Below are positions 24,559 to 34,271 of a stretch of DNA of 64,000 nucleotides, piece after piece. The stretch comes from Rhizorhapis sp036570425. GTDB taxonomy: Bacteria > Pseudomonadota > Alphaproteobacteria > Sphingomonadales > Sphingomonadaceae. Numbering within the stretch: the stretch's first letter is position 1; every line of letters begins with the position of its first letter. The position numbers were made by a program, and so were the translations under genes. The stretch spans positions 310,001 to 374,000 of the forward strand of contig DATCYF010000023.1 in NCBI GenBank assembly GCA_036570425.1, written 5' to 3'. The notes below the pieces were generated by a model. That model had not been told where the DNA came from and did no database searches. It saw nothing but the letters and a program-made list of their open reading frames with translations.

Positions 24559-25818
24559 ATGGCGCGCATAGTGATGAAATTTGGCGGCACGTCGATGGCG
24601 GGCATGGAGCGAATCCGCAACGTAGCGGCGCGCGTCAAGCACGTGGTTGAGCAGGGCAACGAAGTCGCCGTTGTCGTTTCGGCAATGGCCGGCGAAACCG
24701 ATCGGCTTGTCGGCTTTTGCCGTGAGGCCAGCTCGCTCTACGATCCTGCTGAATATGACGTGGTGGTATCCAGCGGCGAACAGGTGACGAGCGGCCTTTT
24801 GGCGATGACGCTGAAATCCATGGGCGTCGAGGCGCGAAGCTGGCTGGGCTGGCAACTGCCCATCCGCACAGTGGATGCGCATGCGAAGGCGCGGATCGAA
24901 AGCTTTGAGACTGATGCATTGAGTAAGGCAATGGCATCCGGACAGGTCGCCGTCATTCCGGGCTTTCAGGGGATGATGGAAAATGGCCGTGTCTCAACGC
25001 TCGGGCGCGGTGGCTCCGATACGTCGGCGGTTGCCGTAGCGGCGGCGGTCAAGGCGGATCGCTGCGACATCTATACCGATGTGAATGGCGTCTATACGAC
25101 CGACCCGCGCATCGTCGCCCGTGCGCGCAAGCTCGACAAGGTTACTTATGAGGAAATGCTCGAACTGGCGAGCGTCGGGGCCAAGGTGCTCCAGACCCGC
25201 TCAGTCGGCCTTGCCATGAAGGAAGGAGTGCGCGTGCAGGTGCTTTCTTCCTTCGATTCACCGGATCAGGACGATCTTCCCGGTACATTGATCGTCAGCG
25301 AAGAGGAAATTGAAGGAAGCGGTATGGAACGGCAGCTCATCACCGGCATCGCCCATGACAAGAACGAAGCGAAGATCACGATCACCCGCGTGCCTGATCG
25401 GCCCGGTGCGGTGGCCAGCATCTTTGGCCCGCTGGCCGACGCAGCGATCAATGTCGACATGATTATCCAGAACGTTGGCCGCGATAAAGGCGAAACGGAC
25501 GTGACCTTCACGGTTCCGGCAGGCGACCTTGCCCGATCACTGGATATTCTGGAAAGCCAAAAGGGCGAAATCGGTTTCAACCGTATCATTTCCGATACAA
25601 AGGTTGCGAAGATATCCGTCGTCGGCGTTGGCATGAAAAGCCATGCGGGCATTGCGGCCGGGATGTTCAAGTCACTTGCCGATCGCGGCATCAATATCCT
25701 CGCCATTTCAACCAGCGAGATCAAGGTCAGCGTCCTTATCGATGAGGACGAGACGGAGCTTGCCGTGCGCGTGCTGCACACGGCCTATGGTCTTGACGCC
25801 GAAGAGCCCGTTGCTTGA
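24559..25818 (+). CDS. lysC: Aspartate kinase
   Basis: Aspartate kinase phosphorylates aspartate, the first step to lysine, threonine and methionine. The 419-residue monofunctional enzyme starts ARIVMKFGGTSMAGMERIRN; the KFGGTS substrate motif is at residues 7-12. The kinase domain contains VIPGFQGMMENGRVSTLGRG and YTDVNGVYTTDPRIVARARK. Two C-terminal ACT domains are visible from about residue 265 (ITITRVPDRPGAVASIFGPL and ISVVGVGMKSHAGIAAGMFK), implying feedback control by lysine or threonine. Confidence 0.97.
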   Translation: MARIVMKFGGTSMAGMERIRNVAARVKHVVEQGNEVAVVVSAMAGETDRLVGFCREASSLYDPAEYDVVVSSGEQVTSGLLAMTLKSMGVEARSWLGWQLPIRTVDAHAKARIESFETDALSKAMASGQVAVIPGFQGMMENGRVSTLGRGGSDTSAVAVAAAVKADRCDIYTDVNGVYTTDPRIVARARKLDKVTYEEMLELASVGAKVLQTRSVGLAMKEGVRVQVLSSFDSPDQDDLPGTLIVSEEEIEGSGMERQLITGIAHDKNEAKITITRVPDRPGAVASIFGPLADAAINVDMIIQNVGRDKGETDVTFTVPAGDLARSLDILESQKGEIGFNRIISDTKVAKISVVGVGMKSHAGIAAGMFKSLADRGINILAISTSEIKVSVLIDEDETELAVRVLHTAYGLDAEEPVA

Positions 25819-25893
25819 ATTGAAATAGAGATCGTCATCCTCGCACAGATGAAGGAGCATTCCTTCCTCCGTGCAGGAGCGAAGAAGGGCTTT

Positions 25894-26907
25894 ATGGCAA
25901 AAGACAAACTCCACCGCCTTATGGCGCGCGGTACGGAATTTCTGGGCTGCGACGTCGCAATCATGTGCGGGGCGATGAGTTGGGTTTCGGAACGCAATCT
26001 TGTCTCGGCGATCAGCAATGCTGGTGGTTTTGGCGTGATTGCGTGCGGCGCGATGACGCCGGAATTGCTTGATACGGAAATCGCCGAAACGAAGAAGCTC
26101 ACGAGCAAGCCTTTCGGCGTAAACCTCATCACCATGCATCCGCAGATTTTCGACCTCATCGACGTTTGCGCGAGACATGAGGTCGGGCATGTGGTGCTGG
26201 CTGGCGGACTTCCGCCCAAAGGCAGCATTGAAGCGATCAAGGCCCGCGGTGCGAAGGTCATCTGCTTCGCCCCCGCATTGTCGCTGGCAAAGAAGCTTGT
26301 CAGGTCGGGCATTGATGCGCTGGTCATTGAGGGCATGGAAGCGGGCGGCCATGTCGGTCCGGTGGCGACCTCTGTCCTGGCCCAGGAAATCCTGCCTGAG
26401 CTTGCGAGCGAACTGCCGGTTTTCGTGGCGGGCGGCATTGGCCGGGGCGGGGCCATCGCCGGATATCTCGAAATGGGCGCTTCAGGCGTGCAGCTTGGCA
26501 CGCGTTTTGTCTGCGCCGATGAATCCATAGCGCACCCCAACTTCAAGAAAGCGTTCATTCGCGCCTCTGCCCGTGACGCGGTGACGAGTGTGCAGGTCGA
26601 TCCGCGCCTGCCCGTCATTCCTGTACGTGCGCTCAAAAATGCCGGGACCGAGGCCTTTACAGCCAAGCAGCGGGAGGTCGCTGCCTTGCTTGACGCAGGC
26701 GAGATCGAAATGGGCGAGGCCCAACTTCAGATCGAACATTTTTGGGCAGGCGCCCTTCGCCGGGCCGTGATCGACGGAGATGTCGAAGGCGGTTCGCTGA
26801 TGGCCGGGCAATCGGTAGGCATGGTGAAGGAAGAAGAGCCGGTTGCGCAGATTCTTGAGGCGCTGATAGCCGAGGCGATTGAGGCGCTGGAGAGGCGCGC
26901 GGGCTGA
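25894..26907 (+). CDS. Nitronate monooxygenase / FabK-like flavoprotein
   Basis: ATG 25894 is preferred over ATG 25849 because GAAGAAGG lies about six bases upstream and the family start (MAKDKLHRLMARGTEFLGCD) follows. The 337-residue protein is an FMN-binding TIM barrel: CGAMSWVSERNLVSAISNAG, VIEGMEAGGHVGP (substrate/FMN His) and VFVAGGIGRGGAIAGYLEMG, then GVQLGTRFVCADES. This is the NMO/2-nitropropane dioxygenase family, which also includes enoyl-ACP reductase FabK; sequence alone does not separate the two. It lies between lysC and ptsP in the same direction. Confidence 0.85.
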   Translation: MAKDKLHRLMARGTEFLGCDVAIMCGAMSWVSERNLVSAISNAGGFGVIACGAMTPELLDTEIAETKKLTSKPFGVNLITMHPQIFDLIDVCARHEVGHVVLAGGLPPKGSIEAIKARGAKVICFAPALSLAKKLVRSGIDALVIEGMEAGGHVGPVATSVLAQEILPELASELPVFVAGGIGRGGAIAGYLEMGASGVQLGTRFVCADESIAHPNFKKAFIRASARDAVTSVQVDPRLPVIPVRALKNAGTEAFTAKQREVAALLDAGEIEMGEAQLQIEHFWAGALRRAVIDGDVEGGSLMAGQSVGMVKEEEPVAQILEALIAEAIEALERRAG

Positions 26908-26993
26908 GATCAGCGACAGATTTCCGTTGGCAAAACGATGTTGCGCGCATCATCCCATTGGAAACCGCGACGGCTTTCTGATAGCGATGAAAC

Positions 26994-29267
26994 ATGAGTA
27001 TTTCAGCCGCCACTTCCGCACGGGAAATCCTGAACCGCCTGCATGACGTGATGGCTTCCCGCATCAATGCGCAAGCCAAGCTCAACAAAGTTGTCGAGGT
27101 GATCGCAGAACAGCTTTCAAGCGAAGTCTGCTCCATATATCTGCTGCGCGATGGAGCGTTAGAGCTATATGCCACGCGTGGTCTGAAGCAGGAAGCGGTG
27201 CATGTCACCAAGCTTGCGCTGGGGCAGGGCCTTGTCGGCACCATCGCGAAGAATATTGAAACGCTCAATCTGGATGAGGCAACGAGCCATCCCGATTTTG
27301 TCCATAATCCCGAAACAGGCGAGGAATTGTTCCACAGCTTTGCGGGCGTGCCAATCGTCCGGCGTGAAAAGGCGGTTGGGGTCCTGGCGGTGCAGCATGT
27401 GGAATCCCACCGCTATGCCGAGGTGGAAATTGAAGCATTGCAGACTGTTGCAATGGTGCTGTCCGAACTCATCGCCAATGCCGGGCTGATCGATGACGGT
27501 CCGACGCATGTCCGCGTGCAGGATACCACGCCCATCATGCTGTCGGGACTGGCGGTCGTCATGGGTATGGCGCGCGGTCACGCTGTATTTCATCAGCCGC
27601 GCGTAACGATAGAGCACACGGTTGCCGAAGATATCGAGGTGGAACGCCAGCGCGTTTATTCCGCCTTTGCCAAAATGCGCGAGCAGATTGAACGGATGAC
27701 TGGACAATCTGAATTCGGCATTGGTGGCGAACATGAAGAGGTGCTCGAAACCTACAAGATGTTCGCCTATGACGAAGGCTGGGCTCGCCGCATTAATGAG
27801 GCAATCGATAGCGGATTGACTGCCGAAGCTGCCATTGAGCGCGTGCAGCAACGTACCCGTATGCGCATGCGCCAGATCGACGACCCGCTGCTGGCAGATC
27901 GGATGCATGACCTGGAGGATTTGGCCAACCGGCTGATCCGCATTGTATCGGGTCAATTGGGGACGGCGGCGCAACTGGGGCTCCGGCAGGACACGATCCT
28001 GATTGCGCGCAATCTTGGCCCCGCCGAATTGCTGGAATATGATCGCAGGCGGCTGAAAGGCGTGATCCTGGAGGAAGGATCACTGACCGCGCACGTCACC
28101 ATTGTGGCGCGCGCCATGGGTGTGCCGGTGCTAGGGCGCGTGCGCGATGTTCGTCATCTCGTCAACGAAGGCGATCTGCTGCTCATTGATGTTACCGAAA
28201 ACCATCTTTTCGTTCGCCCGACCCCGGCGATGGATGAGGCTTTTGCCACCAAATTGGCCTATCGCCAGAAGCGTCGCGCCGCCTTTGCGGCCATGCGCGA
28301 TCTGCCTTCCGTCACGTTGGACGGGCAGCGGATCGAACTGATGGTGAATGCGGGCCTTCGTGACGATGTGGCGGCTCTGGATGTTTCGGGCGCTGACGGC
28401 ATTGGCCTGTTTCGTACCGAATTCCAGTTTCTGGTTTCGGCCACCTTGCCCCAACGTGAGCGCCAGCAACGGCTTTACAAGGAGGTGCTCGACGCCGCGG
28501 GCGAACGGCCCGTCATTTTTCGCACGGTCGACATCGGCGGTGACAAGGCGCTGCCGTATATGCGCCAGGATAATGAGAATAACGAGGACAACCCGGCGAT
28601 GGGCTGGCGGGCCCTGCGGCTTTCACTTGAACGGGACGGCTTGATGAAGGCGCAGGCTCGTGCGCTGCTGGAGGCAGCCGCAGGGCGGACCTTGTACGTC
28701 ATGTTTCCGCTTGTCTCCGAACCGTGGGAATTCGATGCCGCCAAGGCGCTGTTCGAAGCGCAGCATGCTTGGCTGACGAAACAGAAAAAGAAACAGCCTC
28801 TATGTATCCGGTATGGCGCAATGCTGGAGGTGCCGGCATTGGCGGAGGTATTGGACATTCTGCTCCCCAGGCTGGATTTCCTGTCGGTGGGCACCAACGA
28901 CCTGACCCAATTTCTGTTCGCAGCGGACCGCGCGCATCCTAAACTCGCGGAACGTTATGATTGGCTCAGCATCGCCATCCTGCGTTTCCTTAATCGCATC
29001 GTAAAGGCGTGTGGCGAGCACGCAGTTCCCATGGGTGTGTGTGGCGAAATGGGTGGGCGCACGCTGGAAGCTATGGCACTGCTTGGCCTTGGCGTACGGC
29101 GGCTGTCGATTACACCCGCGTCCGTAGGGCCGGTCAGGGCGATGATCCGTTCGCTGCAGGTGCAGCCGTTGCAGGCGGAACTGACCGCAATGCTGCAAGC
29201 TGGACGCGTCGACATTCGTGATGCTCTCACCCAATGGGCCGGCAACAACAATGTGGAGCTTAATTAG
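26994..29267 (+). CDS. ptsP: PTS-Ntr enzyme I (phosphoenolpyruvate-protein phosphotransferase PtsP)
   Basis: PtsP starts the nitrogen-related phosphotransferase relay (EI-Ntr to NPr to EIIA-Ntr), a regulatory system. The 757-residue protein has an N-terminal GAF domain (about residues 20-160, EQLSSEVCSIYLLRDGALEL), a phosphohistidine domain with the active His in SLTAHVTIVARAMGVPVLG, and the PEP-binding barrel with ADGIGLFRTEFQFL, FRTVDIGGDKALPYM and FLSVGTNDLTQFLFAADRAH. The GAF domain suggests control by a small ligand, glutamine in E. coli. Confidence 0.95.
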   Translation: MSISAATSAREILNRLHDVMASRINAQAKLNKVVEVIAEQLSSEVCSIYLLRDGALELYATRGLKQEAVHVTKLALGQGLVGTIAKNIETLNLDEATSHPDFVHNPETGEELFHSFAGVPIVRREKAVGVLAVQHVESHRYAEVEIEALQTVAMVLSELIANAGLIDDGPTHVRVQDTTPIMLSGLAVVMGMARGHAVFHQPRVTIEHTVAEDIEVERQRVYSAFAKMREQIERMTGQSEFGIGGEHEEVLETYKMFAYDEGWARRINEAIDSGLTAEAAIERVQQRTRMRMRQIDDPLLADRMHDLEDLANRLIRIVSGQLGTAAQLGLRQDTILIARNLGPAELLEYDRRRLKGVILEEGSLTAHVTIVARAMGVPVLGRVRDVRHLVNEGDLLLIDVTENHLFVRPTPAMDEAFATKLAYRQKRRAAFAAMRDLPSVTLDGQRIELMVNAGLRDDVAALDVSGADGIGLFRTEFQFLVSATLPQRERQQRLYKEVLDAAGERPVIFRTVDIGGDKALPYMRQDNENNEDNPAMGWRALRLSLERDGLMKAQARALLEAAAGRTLYVMFPLVSEPWEFDAAKALFEAQHAWLTKQKKKQPLCIRYGAMLEVPALAEVLDILLPRLDFLSVGTNDLTQFLFAADRAHPKLAERYDWLSIAILRFLNRIVKACGEHAVPMGVCGEMGGRTLEAMALLGLGVRRLSITPASVGPVRAMIRSLQVQPLQAELTAMLQAGRVDIRDALTQWAGNNNVELN

Positions 29268-29369
29268 CAAAGAAATTCAAAAAACTGCGGCTCACCGCGT
29301 TGACAGGAAACCGTCAGCAATGTGAGAAGGCCGGGCGGGGCAACACACATTGCCGATCGGGAGAAGGTA

Positions 29370-30200
29370 ATGGCTGTGGAAGAAGAAATCAGTCAGAACG
29401 AACGCAACACTCACAGACCAGGTGACAAGCTTCGCCTGGCGCGTGAAGCGATGCATGTGGATGTGGAGGAAATCGCTGCCCGCACACGCGTGCCTGTTCG
29501 TATGTTGAAATCACTGGAACAGGGCGACTATGCCGCTCTGCCGGGCAGCACCTACTGCATTGGATTTTCCCGCGCCTATGCGCGCGCGGTCGGTCTTGAC
29601 GAAGTGCAGATCGCTCGGGAAGTGCGCGCTGAGCTGGAGGCGCAGGACGCGATCACCGGCACCCGCTACGAAGCCTTCGAGCCCGCCGATCCGGCACGCG
29701 TGCCGCCCCGTTATCTTGCATGGACAGCTGTTGCGCTGGCGCTGATATTGGCAATTGGGTACGGCATATGGCGCACGCAATTTTTCACAGCGCCCACGGA
29801 TGAAGAAATTGCGCTGACCGAAGTGCCGGAAGCGACCAGGCCAGCGTTGCGGCCGGGAGCGGTAACTGCTCCGATGCCGCCGGCGCCGCCTGCGGGCAAT
29901 GTAGTGCTGACAGCCACCGACACAGTCTGGCTGCGGATATATGACGGCAATGACAAAAGATTGTTCGAAAAGGAAATGGCGGCGGGCGAAACCTACACGG
30001 TTCCAGCCGACGCACAAAATCCACAAATCCTGACTGGACGTCCGCAGGCGTTGCGCGTGACCATCGGCGGCAAGGAAGTCGCGCCACTGGGCCCCGCTGA
30101 CCGGACCATCACTGATGTGGGCATCAGCGCGGCCGCGCTCAACGCCCGTCCTGCTCCAGCTGCGCCCGCCGGAACGCAACAGCAGGATGGGGGGCGGTAA
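29370..30200 (+). CDS. RodZ-like membrane protein with N-terminal helix-turn-helix
   Basis: The start ATG 29370 follows GGGAGAAGG. The 276-residue protein has a Cro/C1-type HTH_25 domain (about 15-85, GDKLRLAREAMHVDVEEIAA and SLEQGDYAALPGSTYCIGFS), one membrane segment (about 114-132, LAWTAVALALILAIGYGIW) and a periplasmic DUF4115-type beta domain (VVLTATDTVWLRIYDGNDKR). This is the RodZ layout, which links MreB to the membrane for cell-shape control. The Pro/Ala-rich tail is variable. Confidence 0.87.
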   Translation: MAVEEEISQNERNTHRPGDKLRLAREAMHVDVEEIAARTRVPVRMLKSLEQGDYAALPGSTYCIGFSRAYARAVGLDEVQIAREVRAELEAQDAITGTRYEAFEPADPARVPPRYLAWTAVALALILAIGYGIWRTQFFTAPTDEEIALTEVPEATRPALRPGAVTAPMPPAPPAGNVVLTATDTVWLRIYDGNDKRLFEKEMAAGETYTVPADAQNPQILTGRPQALRVTIGGKEVAPLGPADRTITDVGISAAALNARPAPAAPAGTQQQDGGR

Positions 30201-30338
30201 TCTTCAGATGCCGGGTGCTGCAGGATTCACCGCAGGTCAATCTTTACCCTGCGATGAAATCTTCTATGGTCGGCTCTGAAAGTATCTTGGGGCCAGTCCA
30301 TTTTCAGGATCAGCCAACCTATTCTGGGGATATGTAAA

Positions 30339-31214
30339 ATGCGCAGCTTTGTCTTGATCGCGCTGGCGGTGGCGATTGGTTCGACCAGCCCCGCGGTCGC
30401 GCAGTCATCCAATATCGAAGGCCGCGTAGGTAGGCTGGAAAAAGAAATGAAGGCCGTTCAGCGTAAAGTGTTTCCGGGCGGCGGAAGCCAGTATTTCGAG
30501 CCACAAATTGCCCCTGCGCCTGCAACGCCCACTCCAGCCCCCGGCACGCCAGCCTCATCGCCGGTTGCAGACCTGATGGCCCGCGTCAATGCGCTGGAGT
30601 CTCAGCTTGCGACCTTGACGGGACAGACTGAACAAAATGCCTTCAAGTTGCGCCAGCTTGAGGAGGCGTTCAATAAGTACAAGGGGGATATGGAAGCGCG
30701 CGCGACCAGCTCAGCCGCTCCGCCTCCCGTGACAAGTACCGTCGGACCCGGCAAGACGACCCCGCCCCCCGACGAAGGCCGCAAGGCTGCCGTGGCTGCC
30801 GTTGAACGGCCGGACACCGGCGATGCCGCGGAAGACGCCTATATTTATGGCTATCGCTTGTGGGAGGCTAAATTCTACCCGGAGGCGGAGGCGCAGTTGA
30901 AAAGCGTTGTTGAAAAATATTCCTCGCACCGCCGCGCCAGTTTTGCGCAAAACCTGCTCGGTCGCGCTTATCTGGACGAAGGGAAGCCTGCGCTTGCCTC
31001 TGTGGCCTTTTACGAAAATTACCAGAAACGGCCCAAGGGCGAACGTGCACCCGATAGCCTGGCGTATTTGGGGCAGGCATTGATCCAGCTCAAAAAGCCA
31101 AGCGATGCATGCAAGGTTTATGATGAATTTGACGACGTGTACGGCGCGACGGCTTCGGGTGGGCTGAAGGATGTCGTGGCCAAGGGGCGCGCCAGTGCCA
31201 AATGCACTGGATGA
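30339..31214 (+). CDS. cpoB: Tol-Pal system protein YbgF/CpoB
   Basis: CpoB is a periplasmic protein that coordinates outer-membrane constriction with cell-wall synthesis. The 291-residue protein has a signal peptide (to about residue 22, TSPAVAQS), a short coiled coil (NIEGRVGRLEKEMKAVQRKV), a Pro/Ala linker, a second coiled coil (VNALESQLATLTGQTEQNAF) and C-terminal TPR repeats (YGYRLWEAKFYPEAEAQLKS, NLLGRAYLDEGKPALASVAF). The tolB-pal part is outside the window or elsewhere. Its end overlaps the tilS start by 44 bases. Confidence 0.9.
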   Translation: MRSFVLIALAVAIGSTSPAVAQSSNIEGRVGRLEKEMKAVQRKVFPGGGSQYFEPQIAPAPATPTPAPGTPASSPVADLMARVNALESQLATLTGQTEQNAFKLRQLEEAFNKYKGDMEARATSSAAPPPVTSTVGPGKTTPPPDEGRKAAVAAVERPDTGDAAEDAYIYGYRLWEAKFYPEAEAQLKSVVEKYSSHRRASFAQNLLGRAYLDEGKPALASVAFYENYQKRPKGERAPDSLAYLGQALIQLKKPSDACKVYDEFDDVYGATASGGLKDVVAKGRASAKCTG

Positions 31215-32151
31215 GTCCCTCCTTTCACGATTCAGGAATGATACTGAAAGGCTGATTGATCGTCCGGCGGAGGTCGAACGGTTCGGTATTGCCGTATCGG
31301 GCGGACCCGACAGCATGGCGCTGCTCGCGCTTGCTCACGCAACCTATCCGGGGCAGGTGGAGGCGGCGACCGTGAATCACGGTTTCCGCACCGAAGCAGC
31401 CGAGGAAGCCGCTATGGTTGCGCAATGGTGCGGGGGGAAGGGTATTCCTCACGCAACGCTCCATCCGCCAGAACCAATTGTCGGAAGCTTGCAATCGGCA
31501 GCGCGCAAAATGCGTTATCGCCTTCTTTGGCACTGGTGTGGAGAGCGGGGGCTAGGCTGGCTGATAACAGCCCATCATGCCGATGACCAGCTTGAAACGA
31601 TGCTGATGCGGCTTAACCGGGGTTCGGGCGTGGCGGGTCTTGCGGGTGTACGGGCTCGAACGGATCGGCTGCTGCGGCCATTATTGTTCTGGCGGCGTAG
31701 CGAACTTGCCGAGGTCGCGGCGCGGGCTGGCTGTCCCACGGTGCAGGACCCCAGCAATTTCGATCCGCATTTCGATCGGGCGGCGATCCGGGCACGCCTC
31801 AAGCAAACGGACTGGCTCGATTCTCTTTCGGCCAGTCGCAGCGCTGCGGCGTTGGCTGATGCCGAAAATGCGCTGGAATGGGCCATTGAAGGTCTTGTTG
31901 CGCAATTTATCGATCACTATGGTCAAGAAATTCGCCTTTCCCGAATCGATTTCCCGCGCGAAATTCAGAGAAGGCTGCTGCTGCGCATGATATCGCGACT
32001 TGAGCCAAGGCTGAAGCCGCGTGGAGATGCGCTTGATCAAGCTCTCGTTCAACTTGCGCTTGGTAAGAAATATACAATGGGCGGGCTGTTATTGCAGGGC
32101 GGTGAGATCTGGACGGTGAAACCGGCGGCCCCTCGGCGGCGAACTTGCTGA
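31171..32151 (+). CDS. tilS: tRNA(Ile)-lysidine synthetase TilS
   Basis: TilS converts C34 of tRNA-Ile(CAU) to lysidine so that it reads AUA. The PP-loop signature SGGPDS starts at residue 43 counting from ATG 31171, and the family blocks TVNHGFRTEAAEEAAMVAQW, ARKMRYRLLWHWC and HHADDQLETMLMRLNRGSGV follow. A GTG at 31195, with AAGGGG seven bases upstream, is an equally good start and would reduce the overlap with cpoB. The 326-residue length is short because the C-terminal domain is reduced, as in many alphaproteobacteria. Confidence 0.93.
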   Translation: MSWPRGAPVPNALDESLLSRFRNDTERLIDRPAEVERFGIAVSGGPDSMALLALAHATYPGQVEAATVNHGFRTEAAEEAAMVAQWCGGKGIPHATLHPPEPIVGSLQSAARKMRYRLLWHWCGERGLGWLITAHHADDQLETMLMRLNRGSGVAGLAGVRARTDRLLRPLLFWRRSELAEVAARAGCPTVQDPSNFDPHFDRAAIRARLKQTDWLDSLSASRSAAALADAENALEWAIEGLVAQFIDHYGQEIRLSRIDFPREIQRRLLLRMISRLEPRLKPRGDALDQALVQLALGKKYTMGGLLLQGGEIWTVKPAAPRRRTC

Positions 32152-32230
32152 GGCTCTCCCGAACGGCTGAACAAATATTGTTATTTGCCCGTGCACTCCT
32201 ATCTTGGGATCGACGGTAAAGAGAGTGAAA

Positions 32231-34177
32231 ATGAACGACGACAAGGAACCGCAGGGCAATCCCTGGATAAAGAGCGCCATGATCTGGGCGGGCGTGATCG
32301 TAGCCCTGCTGCTGTTCGTCTCCATATTCGATTCCAAATCGGTGGCGCCGGCGGGCTCGTCCATCGCCTATTCCGAATTCCGGCAGAAAGTGCAGGAAGG
32401 CAGCGTCAAGGAAATCTCCATCGCGCCTGATCGCATCAGTGGCACATTCACCAATAATGAAACATTCAGCACGGTTCCGGTCAGCGATCCTGGCCTTGCG
32501 AATCTGCTTGATGACTATGATGTCAAATATAGTGGCAAGGCCGAAGAGCAGCCCAGTTTCTGGATGATTTTGCTTTATCAGTCGCTGCCTTTCCTTTTGA
32601 TCCTTGGGATCGCCTTCTTCGTGCTGCGGCAGATGCAGAAGGGTTCTGGATCGGGCGCCATGGGCTTTGGTAAATCCAAGGCGAAACTGCTTACCGAAAA
32701 GCAGGGCAAAGTAACTTTTGACGACGTCGCAGGTATTGATGAAGCGCGTGAGGAATTGCAGGAAATCGTTGAGTTCCTGAAAGACCCGACGAAGTTCGCG
32801 CGCCTTGGCGGCCAAATTCCCAAGGGTGCGCTGCTGGTGGGTTCGCCTGGTACTGGCAAAACGCTGCTCGCCCGCGCCATTGCGGGTGAAGCGGGCGTGC
32901 CTTTCTTCACCATTTCGGGCTCCGACTTCGTTGAGATGTTCGTCGGCGTGGGCGCCAGCCGCGTGCGCGACATGTTCGAGCAGGCGAAGAAAAATGCGCC
33001 TTGCATCGTCTTCATTGACGAAATCGACGCGGTCGGTCGCCATCGTGGTGCCGGACTGGGCAATGGCAATGATGAACGCGAGCAGACGCTGAACCAGCTC
33101 CTCGTCGAAATGGACGGTTTTGAAGCGAATGAAGGCATCATCATTATTGCGGCCACCAACCGGCCTGACGTGCTTGATCCTGCGCTGCTGCGCCCCGGCC
33201 GCTTCGACCGGCAGGTTGTGGTGCCGCGCCCGGACATAGAGGGACGGGAGAAGATCCTTGCGGTGCACATGAAGAAGGTGCCGCTTGCCCCTGACGTGCA
33301 GCCGCGTGTCATTGCCCGCGGCACACCCGGCTTCTCGGGCGCCGATCTGGCCAACCTTGTCAATGAGGCGGCTCTGCTGGCAGCCCGGCGGGGCAAGCGC
33401 CTGGTCGCGATGGACGAGTTTGAGGCGGCCAAGGACAAGGTCATGATGGGCACCGAGCGCAAGTCCATGGTCATGACCGAGGACGAGAAGAAGATGACGG
33501 CTTATCACGAAGCCGGTCACGCCATCGTTGCGGTCCATGAACCGGCATCCGATCCCATTCACAAGGCGACGATCATTCCACGTGGCCGCGCTTTGGGCAT
33601 GGTTATGCGACTGCCGGAGCGGGATAGCTACAGCTACCATCGAGACAAGATGTATGCGAACCTGGCCGTGTCCATGGGTGGCCGTGTCGCCGAAGAAATC
33701 ATCTTCGGTTATGACAAGGTCAGTTCCGGCGCGAGCGGCGACATCCAGTATGCCACCAAGCTCGCTCGGGACATGGTGACGCGCTGGGGCATGTCCGACA
33801 AGCTTGGCCCTCTGCAATATAGCGAAGGCGAAGAAGAGGTGTTCCTGGGCTATTCGCGCAGCCAGAACATGCACATGTCGAACGAAACGGCGAGGGCGAT
33901 CGATACGGAGATCCGCGATATCGTCGAAGCGGGCTATGATCGCGCCAAATATGTATTAACGGAAAATGAGACGCAGCTTCACCTGCTCGCCAATGCACTG
34001 CTTGAGTATGAAACGCTGAGCGGGGAAGAGATCAAGGCATTGCTGGACACGGGCGAATTCACCCGTGAGGACGGCGTGAATGTCCGGCCTGCATCGGTTC
34101 CGCCAGCAGGCACGTCCATCCCGAAAACCCGCCGCCGCAAGGGGCCATTCGGCGATGCAGCGCCCCAGGGCGCCTGA
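32231..34177 (+). CDS. ftsH: ATP-dependent zinc metalloprotease FtsH
   Basis: FtsH degrades membrane and short-lived cytoplasmic proteins. ATG 32231 is chosen over TTG 32204 because GAGAGTG lies close upstream and the protein starts MNDDKEPQGNPWIKSAMIWA. Of 648 residues, membrane segments lie at about 16-35 and 112-134. AAA Walker A GSPGTGKT is at 204-211, and the zinc motif HEAGH is at 426-430. Other signatures are SGSDFVEMFVGVGASRVRDM and RPGRFDRQVVVPRPDIEGRE. The order cpoB-tilS-ftsH is conserved in this group. Confidence 0.98.
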   Translation: MNDDKEPQGNPWIKSAMIWAGVIVALLLFVSIFDSKSVAPAGSSIAYSEFRQKVQEGSVKEISIAPDRISGTFTNNETFSTVPVSDPGLANLLDDYDVKYSGKAEEQPSFWMILLYQSLPFLLILGIAFFVLRQMQKGSGSGAMGFGKSKAKLLTEKQGKVTFDDVAGIDEAREELQEIVEFLKDPTKFARLGGQIPKGALLVGSPGTGKTLLARAIAGEAGVPFFTISGSDFVEMFVGVGASRVRDMFEQAKKNAPCIVFIDEIDAVGRHRGAGLGNGNDEREQTLNQLLVEMDGFEANEGIIIIAATNRPDVLDPALLRPGRFDRQVVVPRPDIEGREKILAVHMKKVPLAPDVQPRVIARGTPGFSGADLANLVNEAALLAARRGKRLVAMDEFEAAKDKVMMGTERKSMVMTEDEKKMTAYHEAGHAIVAVHEPASDPIHKATIIPRGRALGMVMRLPERDSYSYHRDKMYANLAVSMGGRVAEEIIFGYDKVSSGASGDIQYATKLARDMVTRWGMSDKLGPLQYSEGEEEVFLGYSRSQNMHMSNETARAIDTEIRDIVEAGYDRAKYVLTENETQLHLLANALLEYETLSGEEIKALLDTGEFTREDGVNVRPASVPPAGTSIPKTRRRKGPFGDAAPQGA

Positions 34178-34238
34178 TACCGGCTGCCTTTCAAGCATAA
34201 ACTCAGAAACGTGATCCTGCCCCTCACATGAAGCGTGC

Positions 34239-34264
34239 GAGCCGATGACTTTCGTCACCGGCTC
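34239..34264. terminator. Hairpin between convergent ftsH and the Tyr/Gly-rich lipoprotein gene
   Basis: GAGCCG (34239-34244) pairs with CGGCTC (34259-34264); one mismatch and a further TGA/TCA pairing extend the stem around a CTTTCG loop. It is 62 bases past the ftsH stop and 8 bases past the end of the convergent gene. There is no T-run. Confidence 0.4.
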
Positions 34265-34271
34265 CGATCAC

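Noticed and set aside
31907..33874. 655-codon open frame on the minus strand
   Set aside because: It lies entirely opposite tilS/ftsH, both clear genes; long antisense frames are common in GC-rich DNA with strong third-position bias. It has no family features.
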